Shown here piece by piece: positions 1 through 7,184 of a stretch of DNA of 38,673 bases. The notes beneath the pieces were generated by a model. It saw only the letters and a program-made list of their open reading frames with translations. It searched no databases and was not told the origin of the DNA. The stretch is from Acidobacteriaceae bacterium. GTDB taxonomy: Bacteria; Acidobacteriota; Terriglobia; Bryobacterales; Bryobacteraceae. The first letter of the stretch is position 1, and each line of letters starts with the position of its first letter. The position numbers and the translations under genes were made by a program. The DNA lies in NCBI GenBank assembly GCA_019244055.1, contig JAFATG010000186.1, positions 1-38,673 of the forward strand, read 5' to 3'.

Positions 1-28
1 GCAGTAGAGTTGGGCGTCAGGCATCAGA

Positions 29-799
29 TCAAAGTCCGGCGAACCAGTCGTATCCTTCTTCGGCCCAGTAATCATCGGGTCTGGTATCGGTGTATCGAAC
101 CATTCCGATCCGTTTGATGTTCTTGATGCCGTACTTGACCGGTATCACAAGCCGCAGGGGCGCGCCGTGTGCGTCTTCGAGCGGCTGTCCGTTGCGTTCG
201 TAGGCCAGCAGAGTTTGCGGATGAAGGGCGCTCTTCATGTCCAGTCCGACATAGTAATCCTCGTTGGGGGTGACCATCGCAACGTAACCCGGCAGCTTTT
301 GGCCCTGAGGGAAATACCTCCTGGTGAAGTCCGAAAAACGCGCACCGCCCCAGGAAACAATCGCGCTCCAACCTTCGATGCAGCAGAAGCGCGTAATCAT
401 AGTCACCTTCGGCAGTGAAGTGATGTCGCTCATTTGCAGGTGAAGCGAAGGATCTGTCTCGCCAACCGCTACCTGCAAACGCCAGCCTTTCTTGTCGAAG
501 TCATCATCAACGCCAATGTCACCGTTGACCTTCAGAGGACTAATTTGGCTAGCGCCGTAGGACGGCATCAGATGAGAATGGCTCAGATAGGCTTCGCTGA
601 TTTTGCCATTAAGGTCCAACACGTTGCGCTGTGGCCATGGCGTTCCGTTGTCCTGCGCCGCTCTCGTTATCCATTCATAAGCCCCAATTCCCGCTAACCC
701 GGCTATCCCGCCGACGAGGAAATCACGCCTGGTTCGACGCCGTAACTCTCGCCGCGCATCGGCGTCAGGAAGAACGATCTCGGGGTGACGATTACTCAT
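29..799 (-). CDS. Tat-exported molybdopterin oxidoreductase (sulfite oxidase/MsrP superfamily)
   Basis: Predicted periplasmic molybdopterin enzyme of 256 residues. The N-terminus carries a twin-arginine signal (TRRDFLVGG, residues 23-31) followed by a hydrophobic stretch. The Oxidored_molyb core includes TRFCCIEGW around 137-144, where C140 matches the Mo-binding cysteine of YedY/MsrP and sulfite oxidases. I chose the ATG at 799 because it overlaps the stop of the upstream cytochrome gene by 8 bp (ATGAGTAA), which suggests translational coupling. The longer start at 862 would only read through cytochrome codons out of frame. Members of this family reduce methionine sulfoxide or oxidise small sulfur compounds, using a membrane cytochrome partner. 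The superfamily call is firm; the substrate is not. A true MsrP is plausible, but the partner here is not MsrQ-like. Confidence 0.85.
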   Translation of the reverse strand: MSNRHPEIVLPDADARRELRRRTRRDFLVGGIAGLAGIGAYEWITRAAQDNGTPWPQRNVLDLNGKISEAYLSHSHLMPSYGASQISPLKVNGDIGVDDDFDKKGWRLQVAVGETDPSLHLQMSDITSLPKVTMITRFCCIEGWSAIVSWGGARFSDFTRRYFPQGQKLPGYVAMVTPNEDYYVGLDMKSALHPQTLLAYERNGQPLEDAHGAPLRLVIPVKYGIKNIKRIGMVRYTDTRPDDYWAEEGYDWFAGL

Positions 800-1484
800 G
801 TTCGCCTGCCACTGCGAGACGCTGAGGCGCGTTTCCGGATTGTTCTGCCTGGGCAGCCTCATAGCCGATCACCATGCTTCGGAAATTATTCCAGCCTGCC
901 AGAATGACCTGCATTACGTGGACGACGAAAAACAGAACGTATCCAATCGTCAGGATGAAGTGAATTGCGCGGGCGTTCGGATATCCTCCAAACATGGCTG
1001 CAAGCCAAGCCAGTTGCGCTGGCTTGTAAATTGCAAAACCAGTCAGTACCGAACCCACCCCCATCAGAATGATCGCAGTGTACGAAATCTGCTGCGCGGC
1101 ATTGTACTTCTCCTGTGCGGGTATTTCTCTCCGAAGATGCAGATCGTGCAAAACCACGTACCAGGCGTCCTCGAACGCGGACCACGACCGCGGTAATAAA
1201 AGGCGCCACTCACCAGAAACCAGGGTGTATATGATGTAGGCTACACCGTTTACCACGAAGAACCACATGAAGAAGAAATGCAGCGCCATCCCGTCTGCCA
1301 GCCGGTGGTCAATGTGAAATGTCGAATAAAACCATTTCGGGAAGAAGACCAAAGGCCCCAAACGATAAATGGGATACGCCCAGTAGATCAGAATGCCGCT
1401 CCAGATCATTAGGAACAGAAGAGGGAAATTTATCCAGTGAAACCAGCGGATCGCCACCAAGTGCTTCAACTTCAATTTCTGCAT
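792..1484 (-). CDS. Cytochrome b561 / Ni-hydrogenase-type b subunit
   Basis: Integral membrane di-heme cytochrome of 230 residues, probably the quinol-linked electron partner of the molybdoenzyme encoded just downstream. Four hydrophobic segments are visible, near residues 14-35, 65-90, 130-152 and 172-195. Candidate heme histidines sit in RWFHWINF, ALHFFFMW, AIHFILTIGY and FVVHVMQV. That layout fits the bacterial b561/hydrogenase-b superfamily and not the six-helix ferric-reductase fold of MsrQ/YedZ. The ATG at 1484 is preceded by AAGGA with an 8-nt gap. It is the first gene of a two-gene minus-strand operon, and the region upstream (1485-1563) is shared with a divergent ATP-grasp gene. The electron-transfer role is inferred from family and context. 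Confidence 0.85.
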   Translation of the reverse strand: MQKLKLKHLVAIRWFHWINFPLLFLMIWSGILIYWAYPIYRLGPLVFFPKWFYSTFHIDHRLADGMALHFFFMWFFVVNGVAYIIYTLVSGEWRLLLPRSWSAFEDAWYVVLHDLHLRREIPAQEKYNAAQQISYTAIILMGVGSVLTGFAIYKPAQLAWLAAMFGGYPNARAIHFILTIGYVLFFVVHVMQVILAGWNNFRSMVIGYEAAQAEQSGNAPQRLAVAGEHE

Positions 1485-1541
1485 TCTGAAAAGTCCTTCG
1501 CTCTTCGAAATGGCGCGGTTATGGGCCTGCGAAGTACACGT

Positions 1542-1556
1542 TAGATTAGTAATCTA
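1542..1556. promoter_or_regulatory. Perfect palindrome in a divergent promoter region (candidate operator)
   Basis: TAGATTA-G-TAATCTA is a perfect inverted repeat with 7-bp arms and a single central base. It ends 7 bp before the ATG of the ATP-grasp gene and lies 58 bp upstream of the cytochrome b start, inside the only intergenic space between the two divergent units. AT-rich dyads of this size are typical binding sites for dimeric regulators. No regulator is encoded next to it, so the binding protein is unknown. Confidence 0.4.
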
Positions 1557-1563
1557 GCAAAAG

Positions 1564-2784
1564 ATGCCGGAGCCAGCTCTTACTTTCCTGTGTCTGGCAA
1601 GTTATGAGAAGGGTCACCGTTTCCTCGAACAAGCGAAGCGGCAAGGTTGCCGGGTCCTGCTGCTGACCTCGCAAAGTTTGCAGGACACGGCGAAGTGGCC
1701 GCGTGAAAGCCTGGAAGACATCTTCTACATGCCCGACCCGGAGCCGCATGAGTGGAATCTTCAGCACATGCTCCTTTCCGTCAGTCATCTTTACCGCACC
1801 AGGGTCATAGATAGCATCGTGGCTTTGGACGACTTTGATCTCGAGAAAGCAGCTATGCTGCGGGAACATCTCCGCCTGCCTGGACTCGGCGAGACCGCTA
1901 CCCGGTACTTTCGTGATAAGCTCGCCATGCGCATGCGCGCCGCCGCGAACCGGATTCGTGTCCCCGAGTTCACTCCTACCTTCAATTATGAAGCGATCAC
2001 GCGGTTTGTAGATACGGTGGCGCCCCCCTGGGTATTGAAGCCGCGGCTCATGGCTGGGGCGCTTGGAATCAAGAAATTTCACCACCGGCAGGAAGTCTGG
2101 GATCGTATACACGCTCTCGCTGATGAGCAATCGTATTTCGTCTTGGAACGTTTTATCCCTGGCGACATCTTTCATGTTGACTCGATTTGGCATCGCGGCA
2201 AAATGGTGTACGCGATTTCCAGCGCTTATGGAACGCCGCCCCTCGAGGTGACCACTGCGGGCGGAATCTTTACTACCCGTATTCTCGAGCGTGGTTCGGA
2301 AACAGACCGGGCTTTGCGAGACATGAATGAACGAGTACTAACCGCCTTCGAGCTGCGGGACGGTGTCTCTCACACTGAGTTCATCCGCGCGCATCAAGAC
2401 GGCGCGTATTATTTTCTCGAAACCTCAGCGCGCGTTGGCGGTGCTCACATTTCCGATTTAATACAGGCGGCCGCTGGGGTAAATCTGTGGGAAGAATGGG
2501 CGAAGGTGGAGTTGGCTGCGGTCCGAGGCACGTCATATACTCCACCTCAGGAGCAATCAGACTACGGTGGCCTCCTGGTCTCCCTAGCACGCCAGGAGTG
2601 GCCTGATACATCGAACTTTCGCGAACCCGAACTTGTCTGGCGAATGGAAAAGCGACATCACGTGGGATTTATTGTAAAATCGCCTAGACGGGAGCGCATA
2701 GAGGAGTTGTTGAACCTCTATACTCAGCGCGTCCGTAATGAGTATCACGCTTCTGCGCCGCCGCGCCAGAAAGCGCGAGAATAA
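1564..2784 (+). CDS. ATP-grasp domain protein (unknown carboxylate-amine ligase)
   Basis: A 406-residue soluble protein with the arrangement of stand-alone ATP-grasp ligases. It has an N-terminal Rossmann-like pre-ATP-grasp region (TFLCLASYEKGHRF...RVLLLTS), a lid/ATP-binding region (PPWVLKPRLMAGALGIKKF near 155-173, YFVLERFIPGD near 192-202), and a C-terminal metal/ATP segment (YYFLETSARVGGAHISDLI near 279-297). Such enzymes form amide, peptide or thioester-like bonds through an acylphosphate; the substrates cannot be told from sequence. No strong Shine-Dalgarno precedes the ATG. It leads a plus-strand cluster with the deacetylase (42-bp gap) and cobA. That context does not give a pathway, though the pairing with a polysaccharide deacetylase hints at cell-envelope or small-molecule modification. 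Confidence 0.8.
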   Translation: MPEPALTFLCLASYEKGHRFLEQAKRQGCRVLLLTSQSLQDTAKWPRESLEDIFYMPDPEPHEWNLQHMLLSVSHLYRTRVIDSIVALDDFDLEKAAMLREHLRLPGLGETATRYFRDKLAMRMRAAANRIRVPEFTPTFNYEAITRFVDTVAPPWVLKPRLMAGALGIKKFHHRQEVWDRIHALADEQSYFVLERFIPGDIFHVDSIWHRGKMVYAISSAYGTPPLEVTTAGGIFTTRILERGSETDRALRDMNERVLTAFELRDGVSHTEFIRAHQDGAYYFLETSARVGGAHISDLIQAAAGVNLWEEWAKVELAAVRGTSYTPPQEQSDYGGLLVSLARQEWPDTSNFREPELVWRMEKRHHVGFIVKSPRRERIEELLNLYTQRVRNEYHASAPPRQKARE

Positions 2785-2826
2785 AACTTTTTCCCAGCAC
2801 CGAAGCAGGTGCTAGTCTGAGGTCGA

Positions 2827-3540
2827 ATGCGAGCACTAGCCGTAGCAGGTTATACTGCGGGCGCCATGCTTGGTGGAGTTTCCGCCGCAGCAGCGTATGG
2901 AAGCGTCTCCAAGTCGTCACAGTTGTTTGGACCCTCCGTATATAGAGGACCAGGGCGCCGCCGGACGATCAGTCTGACATTTGATGATGGACCCAGTGAA
3001 GGTACACTGGCGCTCCTCGATTATCTTGCAAAGGAGAAGGTATGGGCTACCTTCTTCATGTGCGGTTCCAACGTGAAACGGTTACCGCATATCGCGGGCA
3101 GGGTTGCCGCCGCTGGACATGAGATTGGAAATCACACTTACTCTCACCCGAATCTGACATTCAAGTCTTGCGACTTTATTGATCGGGAATTTACTGAGGC
3201 TCAGGAAGTCATTCAGTCGGAAACGGGTATGGCGCCCATGCTGATGCGGCCGCCGTTCGGGTATCGCTGGGTCGGCATGCGTCCGGTGCAGTACAAACTG
3301 TCGTTATTGGCAGTGATGTGGACTGTGCTCGGCTTTGATTGGAAATGGCCCACCTCTCGGATCGTGGATCACGTCCTCAAGCTAGCCTCACCAGGCGGCA
3401 TCGTCTGTCTTCACGATGGCCGTGCGGTTCAACCCCGTCCGGACATCAGCACAACCCTAGCGGCGGTGCGCCAAATTGTTCCCGTGTTGAAAGATCAAGG
3501 ATACGAGTTCGAAACGGTCAGCGATCTTATCTCCCGCTAA
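2827..3540 (+). CDS. Polysaccharide deacetylase (NodB homology domain)
   Basis: Carbohydrate esterase family 4 protein of 237 residues, which removes N- or O-acetyl groups from glycans such as peptidoglycan, chitin oligomers or exopolysaccharide. An N-terminal hydrophobic segment (residues 3-24) suggests export or membrane anchoring. The canonical motifs are present: TFDDGPS (51-57, catalytic base D53 and metal ligand D54), NHTYSH (102-107, metal ligands H103 and H107), RPPFGYR (141-147) and a late CLHDG motif. GAGG-like GAGGTCGA lies just before the ATG. It sits 42 bp after the ATP-grasp gene and 18 bp before cobA, so co-transcription is likely. The family assignment is secure; the glycan substrate is unknown. 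Confidence 0.9.
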   Translation: MRALAVAGYTAGAMLGGVSAAAAYGSVSKSSQLFGPSVYRGPGRRRTISLTFDDGPSEGTLALLDYLAKEKVWATFFMCGSNVKRLPHIAGRVAAAGHEIGNHTYSHPNLTFKSCDFIDREFTEAQEVIQSETGMAPMLMRPPFGYRWVGMRPVQYKLSLLAVMWTVLGFDWKWPTSRIVDHVLKLASPGGIVCLHDGRAVQPRPDISTTLAAVRQIVPVLKDQGYEFETVSDLISR

Positions 3541-3542
3541 CT

Positions 3543-3562
3543 GCAAAGTTGTTGTACTTTGC
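3543..3562 (+). promoter_or_regulatory. Short hairpin overlapping the cobA start codon
   Basis: GCAAAGT (3543-3549) and ACTTTGC (3556-3562) form a perfect 7-bp inverted repeat with a 6-nt loop. It begins 2 bp after the deacetylase stop and its right arm contains the proposed TTG start of cobA. In mRNA it could mask the start codon and make cobA translation depend on ribosomes arriving from the upstream gene. It could also be a weak intercistronic stem-loop. There is no T-tract, so an intrinsic terminator is unlikely. Confidence 0.35.
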
Positions 3563-4320
3563 GAGACGATTCGAAAACAGGTAAGTTATACCTGATCGGT
3601 GCTGGTCCCGGCGACCCCGAACTGCTGACACTCAAAGCGGTTCGCGTCCTGGGCCAATGCGACGTGGTTCTGTACGATCGCCTAGTGAACAAGGCGATTT
3701 TGCAGCACGCAAAGCCGAGTGCGGAGTTGATCTATGTCGGAAAGCATCCTGGTGAGCAAGAGCGCGCTCAGAACGAGATTTTCGAGCTCATCCGTAGACA
3801 TGCTTTTCGCGGGCAAACAGTTGCGCGGCTGAAGGGCGGGGACCCGCTTGTCTTTGGGCGGGGCGCTGAGGAATGGTTCCTCGCCCTTCGGGACCACATC
3901 GAAGTAGAAGTGATTCCTGGTGTCACGTCGGCGATAGCGGTTCCAGGCCTGGCGGGTATACCGCTAACCTATCGCGGAGTATCGCAGAGTTTCGTGATCA
4001 TCACCGGACACTGTCATGAGGGGCGCAGTGACGAATGGCGCAGGTACGTTGAAGTAGACACGCTGGTAGTGCTCATGGGCGTAAGAAATCGCGAGTTCAT
4101 AGCGCGCTCGCTCATCGCCGCAGGCCGTAGACCAGAAGAACCGGTGGCGTTCGTTATGCGCGGCACTATGGCAGGAGAGCAAGTGGCCGAAAGTACCCTC
4201 GAAGATGTCGCGGCCGGCCGCACCGATATTCAGCCCCCCGCCGTTTTCGTGATCGGCGAAGTCGTGCGGCTAAGATCGAAGTTCAGGGAATCTCAACGAC
4301 GGCGAGGCCCTGCCCTATAA
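3559..4320 (+). CDS. cobA: Uroporphyrinogen-III C-methyltransferase (SUMT)
   Basis: Methylates uroporphyrinogen III at C2 and C7 with S-adenosylmethionine to give precorrin-2, the branch point to siroheme and cobalamin. At 253 residues it is a stand-alone SUMT without the CysG dehydrogenase/ferrochelatase part. Family motifs are clear: LIGAGPGDPELLTLKA (12-27), GGDPLVFGRGAEE (93-105), VIPGVTSAIA (118-127) and a late FVIGEVV. The only start that keeps the first motif and avoids the upstream gene is TTG at 3559, which has no good Shine-Dalgarno and lies in a hairpin. Its 3' end overlaps the convergent GH39 gene by 38 bp. A hemD lies 1.5 kb away on the opposite strand, which supports a tetrapyrrole role. 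Confidence 0.92.
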   Translation: MRDDSKTGKLYLIGAGPGDPELLTLKAVRVLGQCDVVLYDRLVNKAILQHAKPSAELIYVGKHPGEQERAQNEIFELIRRHAFRGQTVARLKGGDPLVFGRGAEEWFLALRDHIEVEVIPGVTSAIAVPGLAGIPLTYRGVSQSFVIITGHCHEGRSDEWRRYVEVDTLVVLMGVRNREFIARSLIAAGRRPEEPVAFVMRGTMAGEQVAESTLEDVAAGRTDIQPPAVFVIGEVVRLRSKFRESQRRRGPAL

Positions 4321-5773
4321 GATTAATCGGATCTCCAATTGGATGTTCTTGAGGCCGAGCCAGTGCGGCTGCTTTCTGAATCGCTTGCGTCTGCTCCGGC
4401 CTTGGGCTGATTGGACTGCCAACATCCTTCCATGCCTTAAGCCCGGATCCGTGGTCGGGATCAATAAAGCGGAGCCGGTATGTTCCTGCTTTGCCTTTCA
4501 CCACCAGCCGAAAGCTCTTATCCGGGACGTGTTCGCCCGGCTCGGCGTAGTTCCAGAGCGCAAGGACAATCGCTCCTTCGTCGCGAACTGTCGCCAACGC
4601 GTTTTCTGAAGGAATCTCCAGCCGCCTATTGCCCAGTCTGTGCAACAGCTCGAAAGCCCAGAATGCCGACTTCGGCAGATGCCGCTCGGCGATTAACCCG
4701 TAACCGCCATAGAACGGAGTCTTTACTACTCCCTGCTCTTCAAATACGTCGGAAAAGCACCAATAGGCCATGATGGCCGCCAATCCGTCACTCTCCCGAA
4801 TATGGTTCGCGAGCCAGGGCCCCATGAACGCGCTGTCCGTCACCTCGGTTTGGTTCATATACGTCGCGTTGTACTCGGACCAGATAATCGGCGTTTTGGG
4901 CGCGGCCGACGCCTTCACCTCGTCGTACACTTTCTTCGCTGCTCTCGCCACCATGTCCTTTCGAGGAATATCCAGCTTGCGGCCAAACACGTCCTGCGAC
5001 GTATCGTTCCCGTAGACGTGAGTCGATACGAAATCGAATGGCACATGTTCACGCGTGCAGTGCGCAATGAAGTCGGCTACCCAAGCGGCCTGCGCCGTCG
5101 CCGGACCGCCAACACGCAGATTCGAATCCACGCTCTTTAGCGCCCGCGCGGTTTCGTCATATAGAGCGAAATAGGTCGACTGCTTCGGCTCGCCATCCCA
5201 AAAGTCGATATTTGGCTCGTTCCAAACTTCGAAATACCAGCTTTCCACTTCGTCCTTGCCATATCGTTCGATCAAATGCGCCGCAAACGCCATCATCAGG
5301 GCATCCCATTTCGCAGGATCGTTCGGCGGAGAAGGCAGCGGCTTGTACCAGAACGGATGCGGCTTCAGGTTTGCAGCCAGCTTCTGAGGCATGAAGCTGA
5401 TTTCGACAAACGGCTTCACGTGGTCCGCCAGGAGTCCGTCGTAGATCTCATCCAGATAGGAAAAGTTGTAAACCGGTCGGCCCGCCGCGTCCTCGCTGTA
5501 GACGCCGTTCTCGTCGTCAAGAATTGCATGAAAGCGAATGTAGGTGAAGCCCGTATGATTTTTAACAGCCCTCAAGTCGATTCGGTAACTTTCGCGGAGG
5601 CTGAGATTTGCCCGGCCCGATCCGAACATCTGCTCCCAGAAGTGCGGAAATGGGTGCGAAGTGCCATTAGGGTCAATCGTGATTGTCTCTTCGGAAGGAG
5701 CCTGCGCCTTGAGCGCAGGCACTCTCCAAAAGACAGCGAGCAGGCAGGCCAAGCCAACGGAAAGGCTTTTCAC
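4283..5773 (-). CDS. Secreted glycoside hydrolase, family 39 (beta-xylosidase-like)
   Basis: Exported 496-residue glycosidase with a Sec signal peptide (KSLSVGLACLLAVFWRVPALKAQA, likely cut after residue 25 or nearby). The (beta/alpha)8 catalytic domain shows the clan-A pattern: acid/base E186 in FEVWNEPN and nucleophile E300 in IIWSEYN. HPFPHFWEQMFGSGRA near 40-55 and a C-terminal beta-sandwich region ending VVEIP complete a typical GH39 layout. Known members cleave xylosides or alpha-L-iduronides; beta-xylosidase is the likeliest activity but is not proven. It follows hemD by 17 bp on the same strand, so it may be read from the hemD promoter, an unusual pairing. Its end overlaps convergent cobA by 38 bp. 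Confidence 0.88.
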   Translation of the reverse strand: MKSLSVGLACLLAVFWRVPALKAQAPSEETITIDPNGTSHPFPHFWEQMFGSGRANLSLRESYRIDLRAVKNHTGFTYIRFHAILDDENGVYSEDAAGRPVYNFSYLDEIYDGLLADHVKPFVEISFMPQKLAANLKPHPFWYKPLPSPPNDPAKWDALMMAFAAHLIERYGKDEVESWYFEVWNEPNIDFWDGEPKQSTYFALYDETARALKSVDSNLRVGGPATAQAAWVADFIAHCTREHVPFDFVSTHVYGNDTSQDVFGRKLDIPRKDMVARAAKKVYDEVKASAAPKTPIIWSEYNATYMNQTEVTDSAFMGPWLANHIRESDGLAAIMAYWCFSDVFEEQGVVKTPFYGGYGLIAERHLPKSAFWAFELLHRLGNRRLEIPSENALATVRDEGAIVLALWNYAEPGEHVPDKSFRLVVKGKAGTYRLRFIDPDHGSGLKAWKDVGSPISPRPEQTQAIQKAAALARPQEHPIGDPINLIGQGLAVVEIP

Positions 5774-5790
5774 GCCAGTTAGAAGCGCTC

Positions 5791-6606
5791 TCAGCCGGTC
5801 CGTTGCGCTTCGGCGTATGTCGCGGCGGCTTCTCGCACAAAAATCCCCATTTTCGGATGGCTAGGTTCCATTGCCAGCTTGATTCCGAACTCACCCAGCG
5901 ATTCGCTGCAAGTGGGCCCGATCGAACCGACAAAAATTCTGCGAAGAGCGTCCTGGGCGGCTTCCCGCTTTCCAGTTCGTTCGGCAAAATTCAAGAAATG
6001 CTCAATCTGGACTCCGGTCGTAAACAGCGCTGCCTGGAACTTGCCGGCGAGCAAGTCATTCAGAGCGATCGCCAATGGTCCCGTATCTTCGGGTAACTGC
6101 CACTGATACACACGAACGGGAAGCACGGTTCTTCCTTGAGCCTCGAGACCGGCCACCAATTCCTGATTTGTTTTTCCATACTCCTGAATGGCAACAGAGT
6201 GCTCACTGCGCCCGGCCACGGCGACCAACAGTTCGCGCCAGGTGTTTGGCTCGGGAACGCTTACGGCGATTGGAATCTGCCATTCCCGAAGCACACCGGC
6301 CGGTTTCGGGCCACGCGCTACGATGGCCAGCCGGCGTAAAGCAGCAAAGAATTTTTCCTCGGGATCTCGCGTTGCAAGGATCTTCTGCAAGAGCCTCGTC
6401 CCGACTCCGGTTAAAAGAATCAACATCTCGAACTCGCTTCTATACAGCCGGTCGGCAAACTCGAACGCGGCCTGATTTTGCGCCAGGGGTACTTCTACCA
6501 GAGCCGGCGCCACGAAGGGCTCGCCGCCATTCATTCGGATGAGTTCCGCAATTTCCTTAGCGCGGCGGCTCTCAAACGCGAGCACGCGCGCACTGGCGAA
6601 GGACAT
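5791..6606 (-). CDS. hemD: Uroporphyrinogen-III synthase
   Basis: Cyclises hydroxymethylbilane to uroporphyrinogen III, the precursor of heme, siroheme and cobalamin. The 271-residue product shows the two-lobed HemD pattern: RVLAFESRRAKEIAELIRMNGGEPFVAPAL at the start, LLTGVGTRLL in lobe one, and ALFTTGVQIEHFL plus VGSIGPTCSESLGEFGI in lobe two. HemD is poorly conserved, but these blocks are distinctive. I chose the ATG at 6606 (MSFASARV); the longer frame to 6741 adds a 45-residue leader unlike the family and would run under the divergent gene at 6693. GH39 follows 17 bp downstream. The gene is separated from hemC and hemB, which are not in this window. Confidence 0.85.
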   Translation of the reverse strand: MSFASARVLAFESRRAKEIAELIRMNGGEPFVAPALVEVPLAQNQAAFEFADRLYRSEFEMLILLTGVGTRLLQKILATRDPEEKFFAALRRLAIVARGPKPAGVLREWQIPIAVSVPEPNTWRELLVAVAGRSEHSVAIQEYGKTNQELVAGLEAQGRTVLPVRVYQWQLPEDTGPLAIALNDLLAGKFQAALFTTGVQIEHFLNFAERTGKREAAQDALRRIFVGSIGPTCSESLGEFGIKLAMEPSHPKMGIFVREAAATYAEAQRTG

Positions 6607-6692
6607 GATCACGAATCGTAGCGCAGTCGCTCGCCAGCAGGGATAACACTGGTTGCTACCATACGAAAAAGCTTCAAGTTTTGATCTGACGT

Positions 6693-7181
6693 ATGCAGTT
6701 TGTGAAAAAGCGAGCCTTCGTAACCTTTCTTTTCGCGGCACTGGCCGTCGGCGCTAACGCTCAACAGGGAACGGATCCGAACACAGCACACGCGCCTGAC
6801 GTTTACCTTGACAATCACCGGCCTCTGATCCAGAAAAAACAGAAAGCACCCACCTCGAGAACTGTCACCGGCCAGGTTGTCGATGATTCCGGAGCGCCGC
6901 TCGAAGGCGCCCTCGTTATTCTGACAAACAAAAAGACGAACGAGAAGACCCAGTTCTTTACGAAGAAGGACGGCCGCTACGTTTTCGAAGATCTCAGCTT
7001 TACCATCGACTACGAAGTCCAGGCGAAATATAAAGATCAGAGTAGCGAGCCGCGCAAGCTGAGCCAATACGACCGCACAGCCAAGGTCGTCCGGATTCTT
7101 GAGGTGGCTGACGCACCCGCTTTGCACCAGAGCGTAACGGCTGGCGCCAAGAAAGACGCTCCTCCGGCGAAGCAGCAGTAG
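6693..7181 (+). CDS. Secreted carboxypeptidase-regulatory-like domain protein
   Basis: A 162-residue exported protein with signal peptide KKRAFVTFLFAALAVGANAQ (cut near residue 23). One CarboxypepD_reg-like beta-sandwich follows (TVTGQVVDDSGAPLEGALVIL to YVFEDLSFTIDYEVQAKY, about 57-120), with a Lys/Ala/Pro-rich tail. In acidobacteria and Bacteroidota this fold commonly occurs in outer-membrane or secreted proteins as a binding or structural module, and no enzyme activity is implied. It diverges from hemD across an 86-bp region. It ends 3 bp before the stop of the convergent msrA gene. No strong Shine-Dalgarno is visible upstream of the ATG. Function is unknown beyond the fold. Confidence 0.75.
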   Translation: MQFVKKRAFVTFLFAALAVGANAQQGTDPNTAHAPDVYLDNHRPLIQKKQKAPTSRTVTGQVVDDSGAPLEGALVILTNKKTNEKTQFFTKKDGRYVFEDLSFTIDYEVQAKYKDQSSEPRKLSQYDRTAKVVRILEVADAPALHQSVTAGAKKDAPPAKQQ

Positions 7182-7184
7182 CGG

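Noticed and set aside
29-862. Longer start at 862 for the molybdoenzyme
   Set aside because: The extra 21 codons lie wholly within the cytochrome b gene in another frame. The ATG at 799 gives an 8-bp coupled overlap and a normal Tat signal.
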